Origin: Stomoxys calcitrans
Lineage: Eukaryota > Arthropoda > Insecta > Diptera > Muscidae
Direction of reading: 5' to 3'
Assembly: GCF_963082655.1 (NCBI RefSeq)
Contig: NC_081553.1
Location: 64,294,392 to 64,358,391, forward strand
DNA: 64,000 nucleotides
Every line of letters starts with the position of its first letter. Position 1 is the first letter of the stretch. Below the pieces are notes generated by a model. That model was not told the origin of the DNA, ran no database searches, and worked only from the letters and a program-made list of their open reading frames with translations. Both the position numbers and the translations under genes were made by a program. Of this stretch, positions 33,293-44,624 are shown in pieces.

Positions 33293-35334
33293 TCAATTTG
33301 TGTTTGTTTGTAGGTTTGTTTGTTTGTGTGTTCCTTATAGACTCAGAAACGGCTGAACCCATTTTCTTGAAATTTTCACAGATGGTGCATAATGATCCCG
33401 TGGTAAAAAAAGGGTTTAACATTTTTTGATATCTGAAGGGGGAGGATCCGCCTTACCTAAATTTTCAGAAACGCCAGATCTCGGAGATTTTTGGTGCGTT
33501 TAAGCGAAATTTTGTGTGCTCTTATATAGTACCCTAAAAATAAAAATTTGGTATCCAAATTTCGGATGGGGTACCTAGGGGGGTTGCCCCACCCTTAAAC
33601 CTACCAAACATATATTTAGACCAATCACGACAATATGGGACTGAAATGAAAGGTATTTACGATAACAAAACGTATCTGACATCCAATTGTCGGACCAAGT
33701 GTTAAGGGGCACCACCCCAACCCCCCAAACAACCCTCAATCGGACATATTTACCGACCATGGCAATATGGGACTCAAATGAAAGGTATTTGCGAGTAGAA
33801 TACGAATCTGATATCCAAATGTGGGACCACGCTTTTGGGGGTCCACCCCTTGCCAAAAACACCCCCCAAACAGGACTTATTTATTGACCATGGGAATATG
33901 GGGCTTAGATAAAAGGTAGTTGGGTGTATAATTAGAATCTGATATCCAAATATGGGACCAAGTGTTTGGGGGGCCGCCTCTCACCAAAAACATCCCACAA
34001 AGGAGAAAAATATACGACTAATATGGGCCTCAAATGAAAGGTCTATGGGAGTAAAGCACGAATCTGGGGCCACCCCACCTCCACAACTCCACAATAAGAG
34101 GCTCAAATAAGAGGGTTTTTTTTAGAGTGGAACACGAATCCGATATATATTTTCAAGGCCAACCCACTGAGTGGCCGCCCATCCCCTAAAACATCTCCAA
34201 AGCCGGTCATATTTGCCGACTATGGAAATATTTGGGAGTAGACCACGTATCTGATATCAACATTAAGGACCAACTGTCTAGGACACGTCCCACCACCATA
34301 ACAAACCCCAAATAACCCATATTTGCTCACCAAGACAGTTTGGGTCTTAAAGAGAGTGGAACTAAATATTCATAGTCTTTAGGGCCAATACCCCAAAACG
34401 GACTTTTTTGCTGACTTTTGCAATAAGGAGTTTAAATGAGATTAGAAAACGTTTTGATATGCAATATTGAGGCCAATGGCAATATGGGGTTCAAATAAAT
34501 GATATATAGTTATATGAGAATAGAGCACGTTGGTGATACATTTTCAGGGCTTAGTGTTTGGGGGACCACCCCAATACTCAAAACACCCCTAAAGCGGGCA
34601 TATTTACCGACCATGTCAATGTGGAGCTTAAGTAAAAGAGGAGAGGAGAGAAAGTACAGCAAGAATTGATACCCATTTTCGGGATCAATTTTCTGGGGGT
34701 CTACCTCTTTCCCAAAATACCCCACTAACTGCAATTTTTTAGTGATCATCGCAATAGGGGGCTCAAATAAAGGTATTTGGGAGTAAAATACGAATTTGAT
34801 ATCCAAATGTAGGACCATATATTTAGGGCATCACCCCTTCTCCAAAACACCCCCCAAAACACCGACCATACCAATATGTGGATAAAATGAAAGGTATTTG
34901 AGATTAGAAAACTAATTTGATAACCTATTGTATTTTGGGGCCATGTGTTTGGGGGACGCTTCATCGTGTAAACTCCCCTAAACCAATGGCAATATGGGGT
35001 TTAAATAAATGGTATTTAAGAGAAGAGCACATTGCTGATATTTTTCAGGGTTAAATGTCTGGGGGATCACCTCATCCCCGAAAACACCCCTAAATCAGAC
35101 ATTATGAGAATAACGAGCTGAGCACCTTACGTCCAAACTTAAATTCGTAGGCCAATGAAGATCATATGGGATTCAGATAAAGGCACTTATATGGTTAAAG
35201 TGTTAGTCAAGCGTATTTTCGTAGCATGGTATTTCACTAAAAGCTCTATAATTGTCGAAAATAAATATTCCAAGGAAACTTTTGTTCCATATAAAGTAAA
35301 AGAAGACGCAGCGGAGCGGGCCCGGGTCAGCTAG
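33293..35334 (+). mobile_element. non-autonomous Helitron
   Basis: It starts with TC after an A (TCAATTTGTGTTTGTTTGT) and ends GCGGGCCCGGGTCAGCTAG followed by T, with a GC-rich palindrome GGGCCCGG just before CTAG. This fits Helitrons, which insert between A and T and end in a hairpin plus CTRR. The middle is an imperfect tandem array of about 131 bp units (CAATATGGGACTCAAATGAA), at 33631, 33763, 33894 and on. There is no Rep/helicase ORF. Confidence 0.85.
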
Positions 35335-35339
35335 TTTTC

Positions 35340-35805
35340 ATATGAAAACCTATTTAGAAAAGTTCTTGTTTTGTGGCAACACTGTTGTTCAGTTAGAGTA
35401 CGCAATGCATGATTATGAGTCATCATCCTCATAGGCTTAAAATCTCTTCTATCTATATAAACTGACCCAGATCTAACCATTTACCAATTTTTGCCTAGCG
35501 TTGTCGTAAAGAAGGATCATTTGGCACTCATGAACCATGTTATCATCTTTGGTGAATAACTTTAAGTCATGCACTGCGAAGGGGTATTCCCTACATTGAA
35601 TTTTGCTGAAGTTGAAACATCGATCCAGCCAAAGGCCTATGGTGGAATGTTGAGATTTTTTCACAGTTATTTTGGCAAATGTGATACCTATTTCCAAATA
35701 TTTTCATATTAATACCTTTTTGTGTTTCGAAAAGTTCTTGTTTTGTGGCAACACTGTTATTTAGTTAGAGTACGCAATGCATGATTATGAGTCATCATAC
35801 ATTGG
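35340..35805 (+). repeat. local repeat, unit C and duplicated flank
   Basis: Contains the third copy of the 31430 unit (35430-35700). Its flank AAAGTTCTTGTTTTGTGGCA ... TTAGAGTACGCAATGCATGA ... TTATGAGTCATCAT occurs twice, at about 35357-35430 and 35728-35803. Each flank holds TGAGTCA, an AP-1/bZIP-type site. Together with 31430-31855 this looks like one tandem array later split by transposons. Confidence 0.7.
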
Positions 35806-36880
35806 TGGTGGTAATTCATGCATCATGCATTAATCCATTCGGTCAACCCGTCCCATTAGGCCTTGGAATGAATCACATCACATAGTTGACCTTCAAAATA
35901 AAAATGTGCCTCGGCCTAAAAGGGGCACAAACAAGCAATTCGCCGTAATCGAGCATATGTATCAACCTACCAACCAACGCAACGCTGCAGTACATACTAC
36001 TCCAGGCTTTAAGATGTGGGATGGTTTGCATGTAGCATTGCTGTATTGTGATATGGTATGGAAATTTGTTGCATGCTACAAATGCTAAACATTGTTGTAC
36101 TTGTCATCAGCATAAATTATGCACCCCTGTTTTGCCCTAAAGCACTTATGCATCATGGACTGGCACATACTCGTACACAGGGCATCTATGTATCTGGTAT
36201 GTATGTATGTAGGCATTATGCTGAGTATCTTGCCATGTATAAACATTCCTCTCTTATTCCTACTTTTTACTATTATGTAATTTTGACATATCGGCCAAAA
36301 CAGGAGTGTTTTTATTCCTTTTTTTCTTTTCTTTCAATTGTTGCGAAAAGACTAGAAAAATTATGTTTTTCGTTAAAATGACACCATTTGTATTCACAAG
36401 GAAAAAAAAAACGGCAACATTTGCCTTGAATGACTGAAATATTCCTCAGGGGATAATATAATACAAAGTGTGATAAATGCAGAAGCAATATTTTTTTAAG
36501 GGGGGGTTAAGCATGTATAAAAGTTTGTAATTTAATGAGAACGTATAGGGTTTACAAATGGGAAGAAACATACATGCATGATGGAAATCGTAACACAGGA
36601 CTATGTGAGAAATTCCAGCCAAAATCGGGTTATAATTGCGTTTTCTTGAAGATCAAGAATAGAGGTGGACATTTTAGTTGCTTTTAGTGATAGCTCCTTT
36701 TAGTTCCGTTCCGTAAAAGGAACTAGTTCCTTTTCTTAGTTCCTTAGCTCCTTTTTCATTTGCAATCCCCCTTCTTATTTCTTTATATAAAACAAACAAA
36801 ACCAGCTGTGAATTTTGTTTTGAATCTTAAAATTGGTGTTTTTAATTGTACATGTAGATACAAACATTCTGTCTGTATTA
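35806..36880. other. non-repetitive DNA, no gene seen
   Basis: A 107-codon frame at 36058-36381 has mixed, hydrophobic composition and no recognised pattern. A cluster of AGTTCC / TTTTAGTT motifs lies at 36670-36760. No element ends were found. Confidence 0.45.
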
Positions 36881-37115
36881 TTGGTTGCCCAAAAAGTAAT
36901 TGCGGATTTTTCAAAAGAAAGTAAATGCATTTTTAATAAAACTTAGAATGAACTTTAATCGAATATACTTTTTTACACTTTTTTTCTAAAGCAAGCTAAA
37001 AGTAACAGCTGATAACTGACAGAAGAAAGAATGCAATTACAGAGTCACAAGCTGTGAAAAAATTTGTCAACTCCGACTATATGAAAAATCCGCAATTACT
37101 TTTTGGGCAACCCAA
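36881..37115 (+). mobile_element. mariner-type MITE, copy 3
   Basis: Same orientation and length as copy 1. TA is present at left; the right end reads GGGCAACCCAATTTTA, so the right TA is lost or mutated. It abuts the start of an RTE fragment. Confidence 0.88.
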
Positions 37116-37117
37116 TT

Positions 37118-38762
37118 TTATTACGTCTCGACACTGCGGTTAGTCGGAGACTGAAACACCTTGTCTCCAGCTTTACTCCGGTCGTTGAGAGGCTAGCCAC
37201 AATCCGCATAAAAGACGAATTCTTCAACATAAGCCTTATTTGTGCCCATGCCTTGGCGGAAAACAAAGACGAGCATACCAAGGATATTTTCTACGAGCGC
37301 CTAGAGAGAGAATATGACCGCTGCCCCGCCCATGATATTTAAATCGTTCAGGGAGATTTTAATGCGAAGAAGAAGGGAAGGAAGACATTTTTGGTCCAAC
37401 AGTCGTAAAGTTTAGCCTCCACGAGATAACGTCCTGTAATGGGTTGAGGCTGATAGATTTCGCCGCGGCAAAAAACATGGTAGTTAGTAGCACCAGATTT
37501 CAACATAAAAATATTCACAAAGCCACATGGCTGTCACCCGATCAAAACACGAGGAACCAAATTGATCACGTTGTGATAGAAGGCATTCAACCAGCGTGTT
37601 AGATGTACGATCGATCCGTGGACCGAATATATATTGGAATCATTACCTTGTTGCAGCAAAGGTTCGCACCCGTTTGAACATGGCGAGGAAAGTACGATCT
37701 GGACATTGAAAAGCTGCAAACACAATAAATGGCAGCGGCATAACTGCTTGATGATATAATGGCGCAGTGGCAAACTATTGCCCACTCCATGGAAATTGCC
37801 CACTCCATGGAAAATGCCTTGTTCCGATGATATAATGGCGCAGTGGCAAACTATTGCCCACTCCATGGAAAATGCCGCGAAATCCGTATTTGGGTACCGG
37901 AATCCTTCTCCAAGAAACCCATGGTACGACCAAGAGTGTGGAGATGCTGCTGAAGCCAAGAATGGGAGATATAGAGCAACCCTGAAATCTGTAGCAACGC
38001 TCCAGATGAAGGAGAGGTATCGGGAGAAAAGGAGAGAGGAGAAATGTCTATTCCGCAGAAAGAAAAAGGAAATGGAAAGACATGAGTGTGAGCGAATTGA
38101 GATGTAAAGGAATCAGAATGGAGTCCAGAAACTCTACCAAAGAATTAAACATCAAACCGATGGCTTTGGTGCAGGCACATCCTCCTGCAGAGACAAAGAA
38201 GGAAATCTGGTAACTGACACAGATAATATGCTGAGGATATGGAAAGAACATTTTACCCAACTGCTATCCTCTTCGACATTGGCGGCGAAGAGGATAGCGC
38301 AAAACCAATCCCTGATGATGATATAGAATGTTTACCTCCTAGTCAGAATGAGGTCCAAATAGCAGTAACCCGACTAAAGAACAACAAGGCAGCAGGAGTC
38401 GACGGGTTACCCGCTGAACTATTTTAGACCGCAGGCGAGCCGATGGTAAGGCATATGCATCAGCTTATCTGGCTAGAAGAACGCATACCCGATGATTGGA
38501 ACCTCAGCATACTATGTCCCGTACACAAGAAAGGAGACAAGACGGAATGTGCCAAGTACAGAGGAACAAGTCTCCTCCCCATCGCATACAAGATACTCTC
38601 GAGCGTACTGTGTGAAAGATTGAAACCCAAAGTCAATGAGATAATTGGGCCCTATCAATGCGGCTTTAGACCTGGTAAATCCACCCTGGACCTGATATTC
38701 ACACTGCGCCAAATCCCGAAAAAGACCCGAGAAGGACAAATCAACACCTACGTAAGCTCCCT
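37118..38762 (+). pseudogene. RTE-clade LINE, endonuclease to mid-RT
   Basis: Endonuclease pieces SRRLKHLVSSFTPVVERLAT, IFYERLEREYDRCPAHDI and KNMVVSSTRFQH come first. The linker NPWYDQECGDAAEAKNGRYR and RYREKRREEKCLFRRKKKEM follows. Then RT motifs NNKAAGVDGLPAELF, IPDDWNLSILCPVHKKGDKT and GPYQCGFRPGKSTLDLIFTL lead up to INTYVSSL, where the copy stops before the YADD box. The same family is at 10425 (minus), 4745 and 52130. A ~77-bp stretch is duplicated at 37750-37880. Several stops and frameshifts are present. Confidence 0.82.
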
Positions 38763-39267
38763 GTGAATATACTGGTTTAATAGGGGGCAAGATAGTCCCC
38801 TGTGGAAATAACGGAGCCTCCTCCTTTAGTTATGACGGAAATATTTTTTCAGGTCCTTTTGACTTTAACTGTTATAAGCTCCCCGAGGCTTTCTGACCAT
38901 AAGTCCTTAATGATGAGCCCTTGATCACCCTCATTGTTCCTACTGAAATCCCGGCTTTTCGAGGGCCCAATGAAAATGCATTTTCATCAAAAGCCTTGAC
39001 TATCTTCTGTTGGCTGTTCTTACTTCCATTTTCTCTACTAACGTCTCACTTCGGAAATGAGTTAAAGAAAGAAACTTTTTCATGTCGGCTTCATTAACGC
39101 CTTTGACCTGTTCGTAGAAAAATTTCCGCTCTGCTTATCCTGTGGCAGTCCCGGAGTGGTGTGTAATGCCCTTACCAGTAAACTGCCGCTCTTTAAGTCG
39201 TGCCCTGGTCTTACTTCCCAATGTTGCTATCTCCTCGGTATATCGTCAAAAGCTTTCCTGTAAGTAG
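38763..39267. other. unassigned DNA
   Basis: Follows the RTE break point. The minus strand has short stretches such as SRENGSKNSQQK and VKAFDENAFSLGPRKAGIS that look once-coding, but no family is recognised. Confidence 0.35.
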
Positions 39268-39280
39268 TATTCCAAACTGG

Positions 39281-39563
39281 AGGCCATCGTAGCGCAGAGG
39301 TTAGCATGTCCGCCTCTGACGCTGTACGTTCGGGTTCGAATCCGGGCGAGAACATCAGAAAAAACATTTTTTAGCGGTGGTTTTCCCCTCCTAATGCTGG
39401 CAACATTTGTGAGGTATTATGCCATGTAAAAACTTCTCTCCAAAGAGATGTCGCACTGAGGCACGCCGTTCGGACTCGGCTATAAAAAGGAGGCCCCTTC
39501 TCATTGAGCTTAAAACTTGAATCGAATTGCACAATGTTCATGGGCAAAATTTGCATTTTTTGG
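39281..39563 (+). mobile_element. SINE-A, complete
   Basis: Bounded by the exact 13-bp duplication TATTCCAAACTGG (39268-39280 and 39564-39576). This fixes the element as about 283 bp, from AGGCCATCGTAGCGCAGAGG to TGGGCAAAATTTGCATTTTT. Confidence 0.95.
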
Positions 39564-39576
39564 TATTCCAAACTGG

Positions 39577-39868
39577 ATTAGACCTTGGTTGAGCTATTTG
39601 AAGCCCAATATAATGTTGGTCCAAGAAGGCGTGTTCCATAGAAGCTTTCCAGTCATGCAACATGCAATTCATCGATCAGATATGGCAATACTTAGCATCT
39701 CACCTTACTAGAACTCATTGTCTGTTTGTTTTACTCCCCCTCCAATCGTTGCAGCTCCCACGTCGATTGTGGTGTTGGAGAATCGAAAGGCAGATAAAGT
39801 GTGCTCCGTATGCTCCATCTTCTCCCTGTCTCAGTACAGTTGCATCCGACGTAGTTCTGCTCAATAAA
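39577..39868. other. unassigned DNA
   Basis: Short open frames on the plus strand, no recognised domain or repeat. Confidence 0.4.
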
Positions 39869-39871
39869 CTA

Positions 39872-39992
39872 TGGGTCTAAAACCAAAATTGAGCTTCCAG
39901 TTTCTGGCGGCAAAATCTGAAGTTTTATTTATATGGGACCAAAAATCAAATTTTGTCATTAAAACTCGGAAGCTCAGTTTTGAGTTTAGACC
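39872..39992. mobile_element. small TA-flanked MITE
   Basis: Left TGGGTCTAAAACCAAAATTG and AGCTTCC are mirrored at the right by GGAAGCTCAGTTTTGAG and TTTAGACC. TA lies at both ends (39870-39871 and 39993-39994). Length is about 121 bp, non-coding, possibly Tc1/mariner-type by its TA. Confidence 0.6.
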
Positions 39993-39998
39993 TATGAT

Positions 39999-40328
39999 TG
40001 CAAATTGCAAATTTTGCCCATGAACATTCCACTAAGGAACAGGGGCAAACTTCTCACATATCAATGAGTGCAGTCCGATTCAAGTTAAAGCTCAATGATA
40101 AGGGACCTCCTTTTTATAGCCGAGTCCGAACGGCGAGCCGCAGTGCGACACCTTTTTGAAGAGAAGTTTTACATGGCATAGTACCTTACAAATGTCGCCA
40201 GCATTAGGAGGGGAAAACCACCGCTGAAAATTTTTTTTCTGATGATCTCGCCAGGATTCGAACCCAGGCGTTCAGCGTTATAGGCGGACATGCTAACCTC
40301 TGCGCTACGGTGGCCTCCACCGTAGACC
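39999..40328 (-). mobile_element. SINE-A, complete, next to the MITE
   Basis: Minus-strand copy with the exact 13-bp duplication TTAGACCTATGAT at 39986-39998 and 40329-40341. The duplicated site includes the end of the MITE, so the SINE arrived later. Confidence 0.92.
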
Positions 40329-40373
40329 TTAGACCTATGATATCTCGGGCAAAACTTCTCAGAAAAAATCGTA

Positions 40374-40852
40374 GAGGTTAGGTTTAAGTGGCAGTCTCAG
40401 ACTCACTAAGACGTTTTCGTCCATTGTGATACCACAGGAACAGAAGAAGGAAGATGCCTTCTAGTTCCTACTTGCGAATGTTCACATCCGCTAAATTAGA
40501 CAGGTTCTCAAAGAATTCAGAACGTAAAGTGGAACTCCTTCTGACTAATAGTGTGGGACGCACACACAGAAGTTTTTCTATAGTCTCTTCTTCTTCGATG
40601 TCCTCACAGCTTCTGAAAAAGTCGTTGCTTTCAACCTTCAGTCTGTCAGCATGTTTTCCGATTAGACAGTGAGACGTCTGTTCTAGCCAATAACAGCAAA
40701 GCAGTAGACCTCTTCAAGTCTAGATTAGGCCACATAGTTTTGGAATGCTCACAGTCCACTCTTTGTGAGCATCTATCATTCGTTGTCCTTCGGGCCTGAT
40801 CCTGAAAATTTAGCTTACATGTCGCTAGAGGTATACCCACAGATTCCAGTAG
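40374..40852 (-). pseudogene. LOA/I-type LINE, 3' end copy
   Basis: Starts on + with GGTTAGGTTTAAGTGGCAGT, the inverse of the LINE's 3' terminus. It continues through the C-terminal coding part (minus: PLATCKLNFQDQARR, CEHSKTMWPNLDLKRSTALL, ARTDVS). It matches 53484-54020 but has lost about 24 bp near 40668. It is strongly 5'-truncated. Confidence 0.75.
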
Positions 40853-40899
40853 ATTACGATGGCTTAGGGTGTGGTTTTGGCCATTATACATTTACCCAC

Positions 40900-41040
40900 T
40901 CTTATATACCCAAAATCGGATCATGGAAGAGATTCTAAGCTGATCGGTATACTTAGCAATAGGTCTAGTTCTTCTCCTTCTCAGCGTTGCAAACAAATGC
41001 ACAATGTTATAATACCCTGTACCACATGGTGGTCTTGAGC
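40900..41040 (-). mobile_element. DINE family 3-like scrap
   Basis: TTATAATACCCTGTACCACA followed by TGGTGG matches the right hairpin end of the family 3 element at 33255-33290, and little else remains. Confidence 0.4.
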
Positions 41041-42604
41041 GTTCAGTTCATTCTGCATCATCAGTGTCTTTACAACCAAGTTTGAAGTCAGTATACAAAT
41101 GTTGTATTGTTATTTCAGATGGAACGGTGACCTTTAAACATATATGTTTATGTGTTACTACTTCTCTTGGGCATCTAGTACATTCTGCATCATCAGTGTC
41201 TCTATGACTACATTTGTAGCCAGCACAACCACTATGAGTTTTACTCTTGACTTACACAAATTGTCACCTGATTCCCAATGACCACACCCAAAAACTTGGC
41301 AACCCTTTCAAACTGTATAATTCACAAAAATTGAACAAAAAAATTCCCCTTCTATAAACGGGATCTTTGGATTTGTTCCGCTCTAGTAATTCTTTTAATT
41401 ACATAGTTTCGCATTGAAATACAGAAAAGAAGCAAAAAGCGACTAAGATCATTATCGTGGTGGCATTGGCGAGACAATTTACATGTTTCGGAAGGCCATT
41501 AAAGACCTGTTTCCATGTTCTACACCAAAACAAGAGGACAAGCCGCCCCCGAAATATATCTTCCTTTAAAGTTGGTTTGATGGTTGGCTGCGTTGAGTTC
41601 AATTCTAAAGCACACGAAATGTTCGTAGGGGGATTTTTGATAAATATTTACGAATCTTAGCCACTACTACTTTAACACGCACAGATCCATCGGAGTCGCT
41701 ATGGCGAGCATGCTGCCATCCATTCCACTGACATGCAAATTTGAGAGTTTACCATATACTAGAAGAAATGTCGTGAGTTTGTATCAGGAATACAAGAGTA
41801 AGGATGGCTTCAATTGCTTGGGCTGCTGTTGCGTGGTTGGCTTTCGCTAAGACTTCCTGTTTACAATGCGTTTTTGCCCTCTAAGGAGTTTGCTGGTGCG
41901 TGTTTTAGTTCCCTTTTATCTTTGGGTTTTCTTGTCTTCTCGCTTGTGGCCCTGAGTATGGGAATGGAGATTTTTTGCCAGGGATCATTGGGTGTTGTGT
42001 CTTAAGTAAATTTGCATAAACTCACGCAAAAACTTGACGTTTGCCAGCCTAAAAAGTGTGGTGATGCGTAATTAAAGGCAGTGCGAATGTGGTGTGAAGA
42101 AGCAACCCTCTTTAAGAAATCTATTAAGACGTGTTCGTCTGTCGGTCTAAGACATTCAATAGATAAGGCAGAGTAAGGAAAAGGTAAATGTTTCTATTGC
42201 TGAAGTTGCAAGTGAAACCTGCCTCATAGTTTCAAATTAAATTCGTGGTTGGGGGAGTTGATATACCTCTTCCTTTGTAACAACTCTATATTTTGACCCA
42301 AGTTCCTATATGTTTTTGATTGTATTAAAAATTCAAGTCGTCCTTCCGTACGTCGCTCTGTTGTTAACGTTAGTTTAATCAAGAAGTCAAACCGGGTGAT
42401 CGTTTTATATTTAAGCTTGGGTGTTGGAAGTGATAAAAAATGATCACGTGCAAAATCCCCAGGCATAACATCACAAAGCAACAAAAAATAAAATAAATAT
42501 AAAAAGCTAATATAAAATAGAATAGGAAAAAATAAAATAAATCTAAACAAATTAAAATAATAAAATAAAAAAAAAAAAAATAAAAATAAAAAAAATAAAA
42601 TAAC
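41041..42604. other. non-repetitive DNA, no gene seen
   Basis: Two similar CATTCTGCATCATCAGTGTC segments lie at about 41048 and 41190. A 63-codon frame at 41814 is hydrophobic but unsupported. A- and T-rich low complexity begins near 42480 and leads into the microsatellite. Confidence 0.45.
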
Positions 42605-43395
42605 ATAAATTGAATGAAATGAATGAAATGAATGTAATGAATGTAATGAATGAAATGAATGAAATGAATGAAATGAATGAAATAAATGAAATGAATGAAA
42701 TTAATGAAATTAATGAAATGAAATGAATAAAATAAAATGAATGAAATGAATGTAATGAAATGAATAAAATGAAATGAATGAAATGAATGTAATGAAATGG
42801 ATGTAATGAATGAAATGAATAGAATGAATGAAATGAATGTAATGAAAGTAATGAATGAAATGAATGAAATGAATGAAATGAATGAAATGAATGAAATGAA
42901 TGAAATGAATGAAATGAATGAAATGAATGAAGTGAATGAAATGAATGAAATGAATGAAATGAATGAAATGAATGAAATGAATGAAATGAATGAAATGAAT
43001 GAAATGAATGAAATGAATGAAATGAATGAAATGAATGAAATGAATGAAATGAATGAAATGAATGAAATGAATGTAATGAATGAAATGAATGAAATGAATG
43101 AAATGAATGAAGTGAATGAAATGAATAAAATGAATGAAATGGATGAAATGAATGAAATGAATGAAAGGAATGAAATGAATGAAATGCATGAAATGAATGA
43201 AATTAATGAAAAGAATGAAATGAAATGAATAAAATGAAATGAATGAAGTGAATGAAATGAATGAAATGAATGAAATGAATGAAATGAATGAAATGAATGA
43301 AATGAATGAAATGAATGAAATGAATGAAATGAATGTAATGAATGTAATGACTGAAATTAATGAAATGAATGTAATGAAATTAAATGAATATATAT
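42605..43395 (+). repeat. 9-bp microsatellite (GAATGAAAT)n, ~790 bp
   Basis: Almost pure repetition of GAATGAAAT with scattered GTAATGAAT, AAATAAAAT and single-base variants; the core at 42850-43075 is nearly perfect. Because the unit is 9 bp, every frame gives a tripeptide repeat (Met-Asn-Glu on +, Phe-Ile-His on -). The long frames there are artefacts, not proteins. Confidence 0.97.
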
Positions 43396-43497
43396 ATAAT
43401 AAATCAAGTAAAAGCGCTAACTATGGAAACTCCACCATGGATTGCATTTGTCAAATTCTTTAAGTGACTTTTTCAAATATATTTGAGCTAAATCAAG

Positions 43498-43805
43498 TTA
43501 TTTAGCTATATCTAAAACTGAACCGATTGTGACAAAATTATGCACACATGCTAAGACATTAAATAGAACGTCTTGTGCAAAATTTTGAAAAGGTCCGACC
43601 AAAATTGTGGCTACTACAGCCTTAAAAGGCCATACCGGATAAGAGATATATATGGGAGCTATATTTAAATCTGAGCTGATTTTGTTCAAAATCAAGAGCG
43701 CTCGTCCTTGGACCAAAAAAGTAATTGGGCAAAATTTTACGATAATCGAACAACAAACGCGGCCTGTACCTTGATCACTATAATATCAAATATCGAAAGA
43801 ATAGG
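43498..43805 (-). mobile_element. DINE family 3-like fragment
   Basis: TATATGGGAGCTATATTTAA and ATATCTAAAACTGAACCGAT match internal units of the 31859-33292 element. Ends are missing. A family 1 scrap (CAAGTAAAAGCGC) is at about 43405-43490. Confidence 0.6.
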
Positions 43806-43807
43806 AA

Positions 43808-44600
43808 ACAAGTAAAAGCGTGCCGTGCCGAATCTTATTTACCCTCCATCATAGATCGCATTTGTCGAGTTCTTTTCTCGGTATCTCTTTTTCGACAAAC
43901 AAGGTAAAAAAGTTTTGCTATGGTATTAGAGCTATATCAACTTATGATCCAATTCGGATCATAATTGAATTAAATGTTAAAGACCATGGCAGATGGCATT
44001 GCGTAAAATTTTAGTCTATTCGAATTAGAATTGCGCGCTATGGGAGCTGTATCAGGCTATAGACCAATTCAGACCATATTTGATACGTATGTTGAAGGTT
44101 ATGAAAGAAGCTTGATCGGTGTATATGGCTGATATATCTGGTTCTGGACCGATTTAAACCACACTTAGCGCACTTCACGCAAAAATTCAGCTACATTGGG
44201 TAATAATTCCGCCCTCTAGAGACTCAAGAAGTCAAGACCTCAAATGGGTTATTATGACAGCTATATAATGTTATGGACCGATTTCTACCATACTTATTAC
44301 AGTTGTTTGATTTCAGCCAGATCGGATAAGAATAGCGTTTAGCTCAAGAAGTCAAGATGCAAGATCGGTTTACATGGGAGCTATATCAAAATATGGACCG
44401 ACAAGCGGCTAACTGTACTCTTTCGAAAGATAGCGTGCTTTTGACAGACAGACGGACGGACCGACATGGCTAGATTGACTTAAAATGTCGTGACAATCAA
44501 GAATATATACACTTTAGGGGGTCTTAGACGAATATTTCGGGAGTTACAAACAGAATGGCGACATTAGTATACCCCCATCCAATGGTGGAGGATATAAAAA
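43808..44600 (-). mobile_element. DINE family 1, short complete copy
   Basis: Left end ACAAGTAAAAGCGTGCCGTG with a decayed palindrome, about four shortened units, GACAGACAGACGGACGGACC, and the right hairpin ATACCCCCATCCAATGGTGG plus AGGATATAAAAA. Confidence 0.82.
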
Positions 44601-44624
44601 TTAGGAAGACTAGAGGCCCGTATT

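Noticed and set aside
33575..35000. Proline/glycine-rich open frames on both strands in the Helitron copies
   Set aside because: They repeat with the ~131-bp unit and appear in all Helitron copies at shifted frames. No Rep or helicase motif is present.
37100..37340. Host gene of the craniofacial development protein 2 type
   Set aside because: Such labels arise from RTE endonuclease. Here it continues into RTE linker and reverse transcriptase, with stops.
42710..43463. Long open frames encoding repeated Met-Asn-Glu or Phe-Ile-His
   Set aside because: They are the translation of a 9-bp microsatellite, open in every frame that avoids stops. No start context, splice signal or domain is present.
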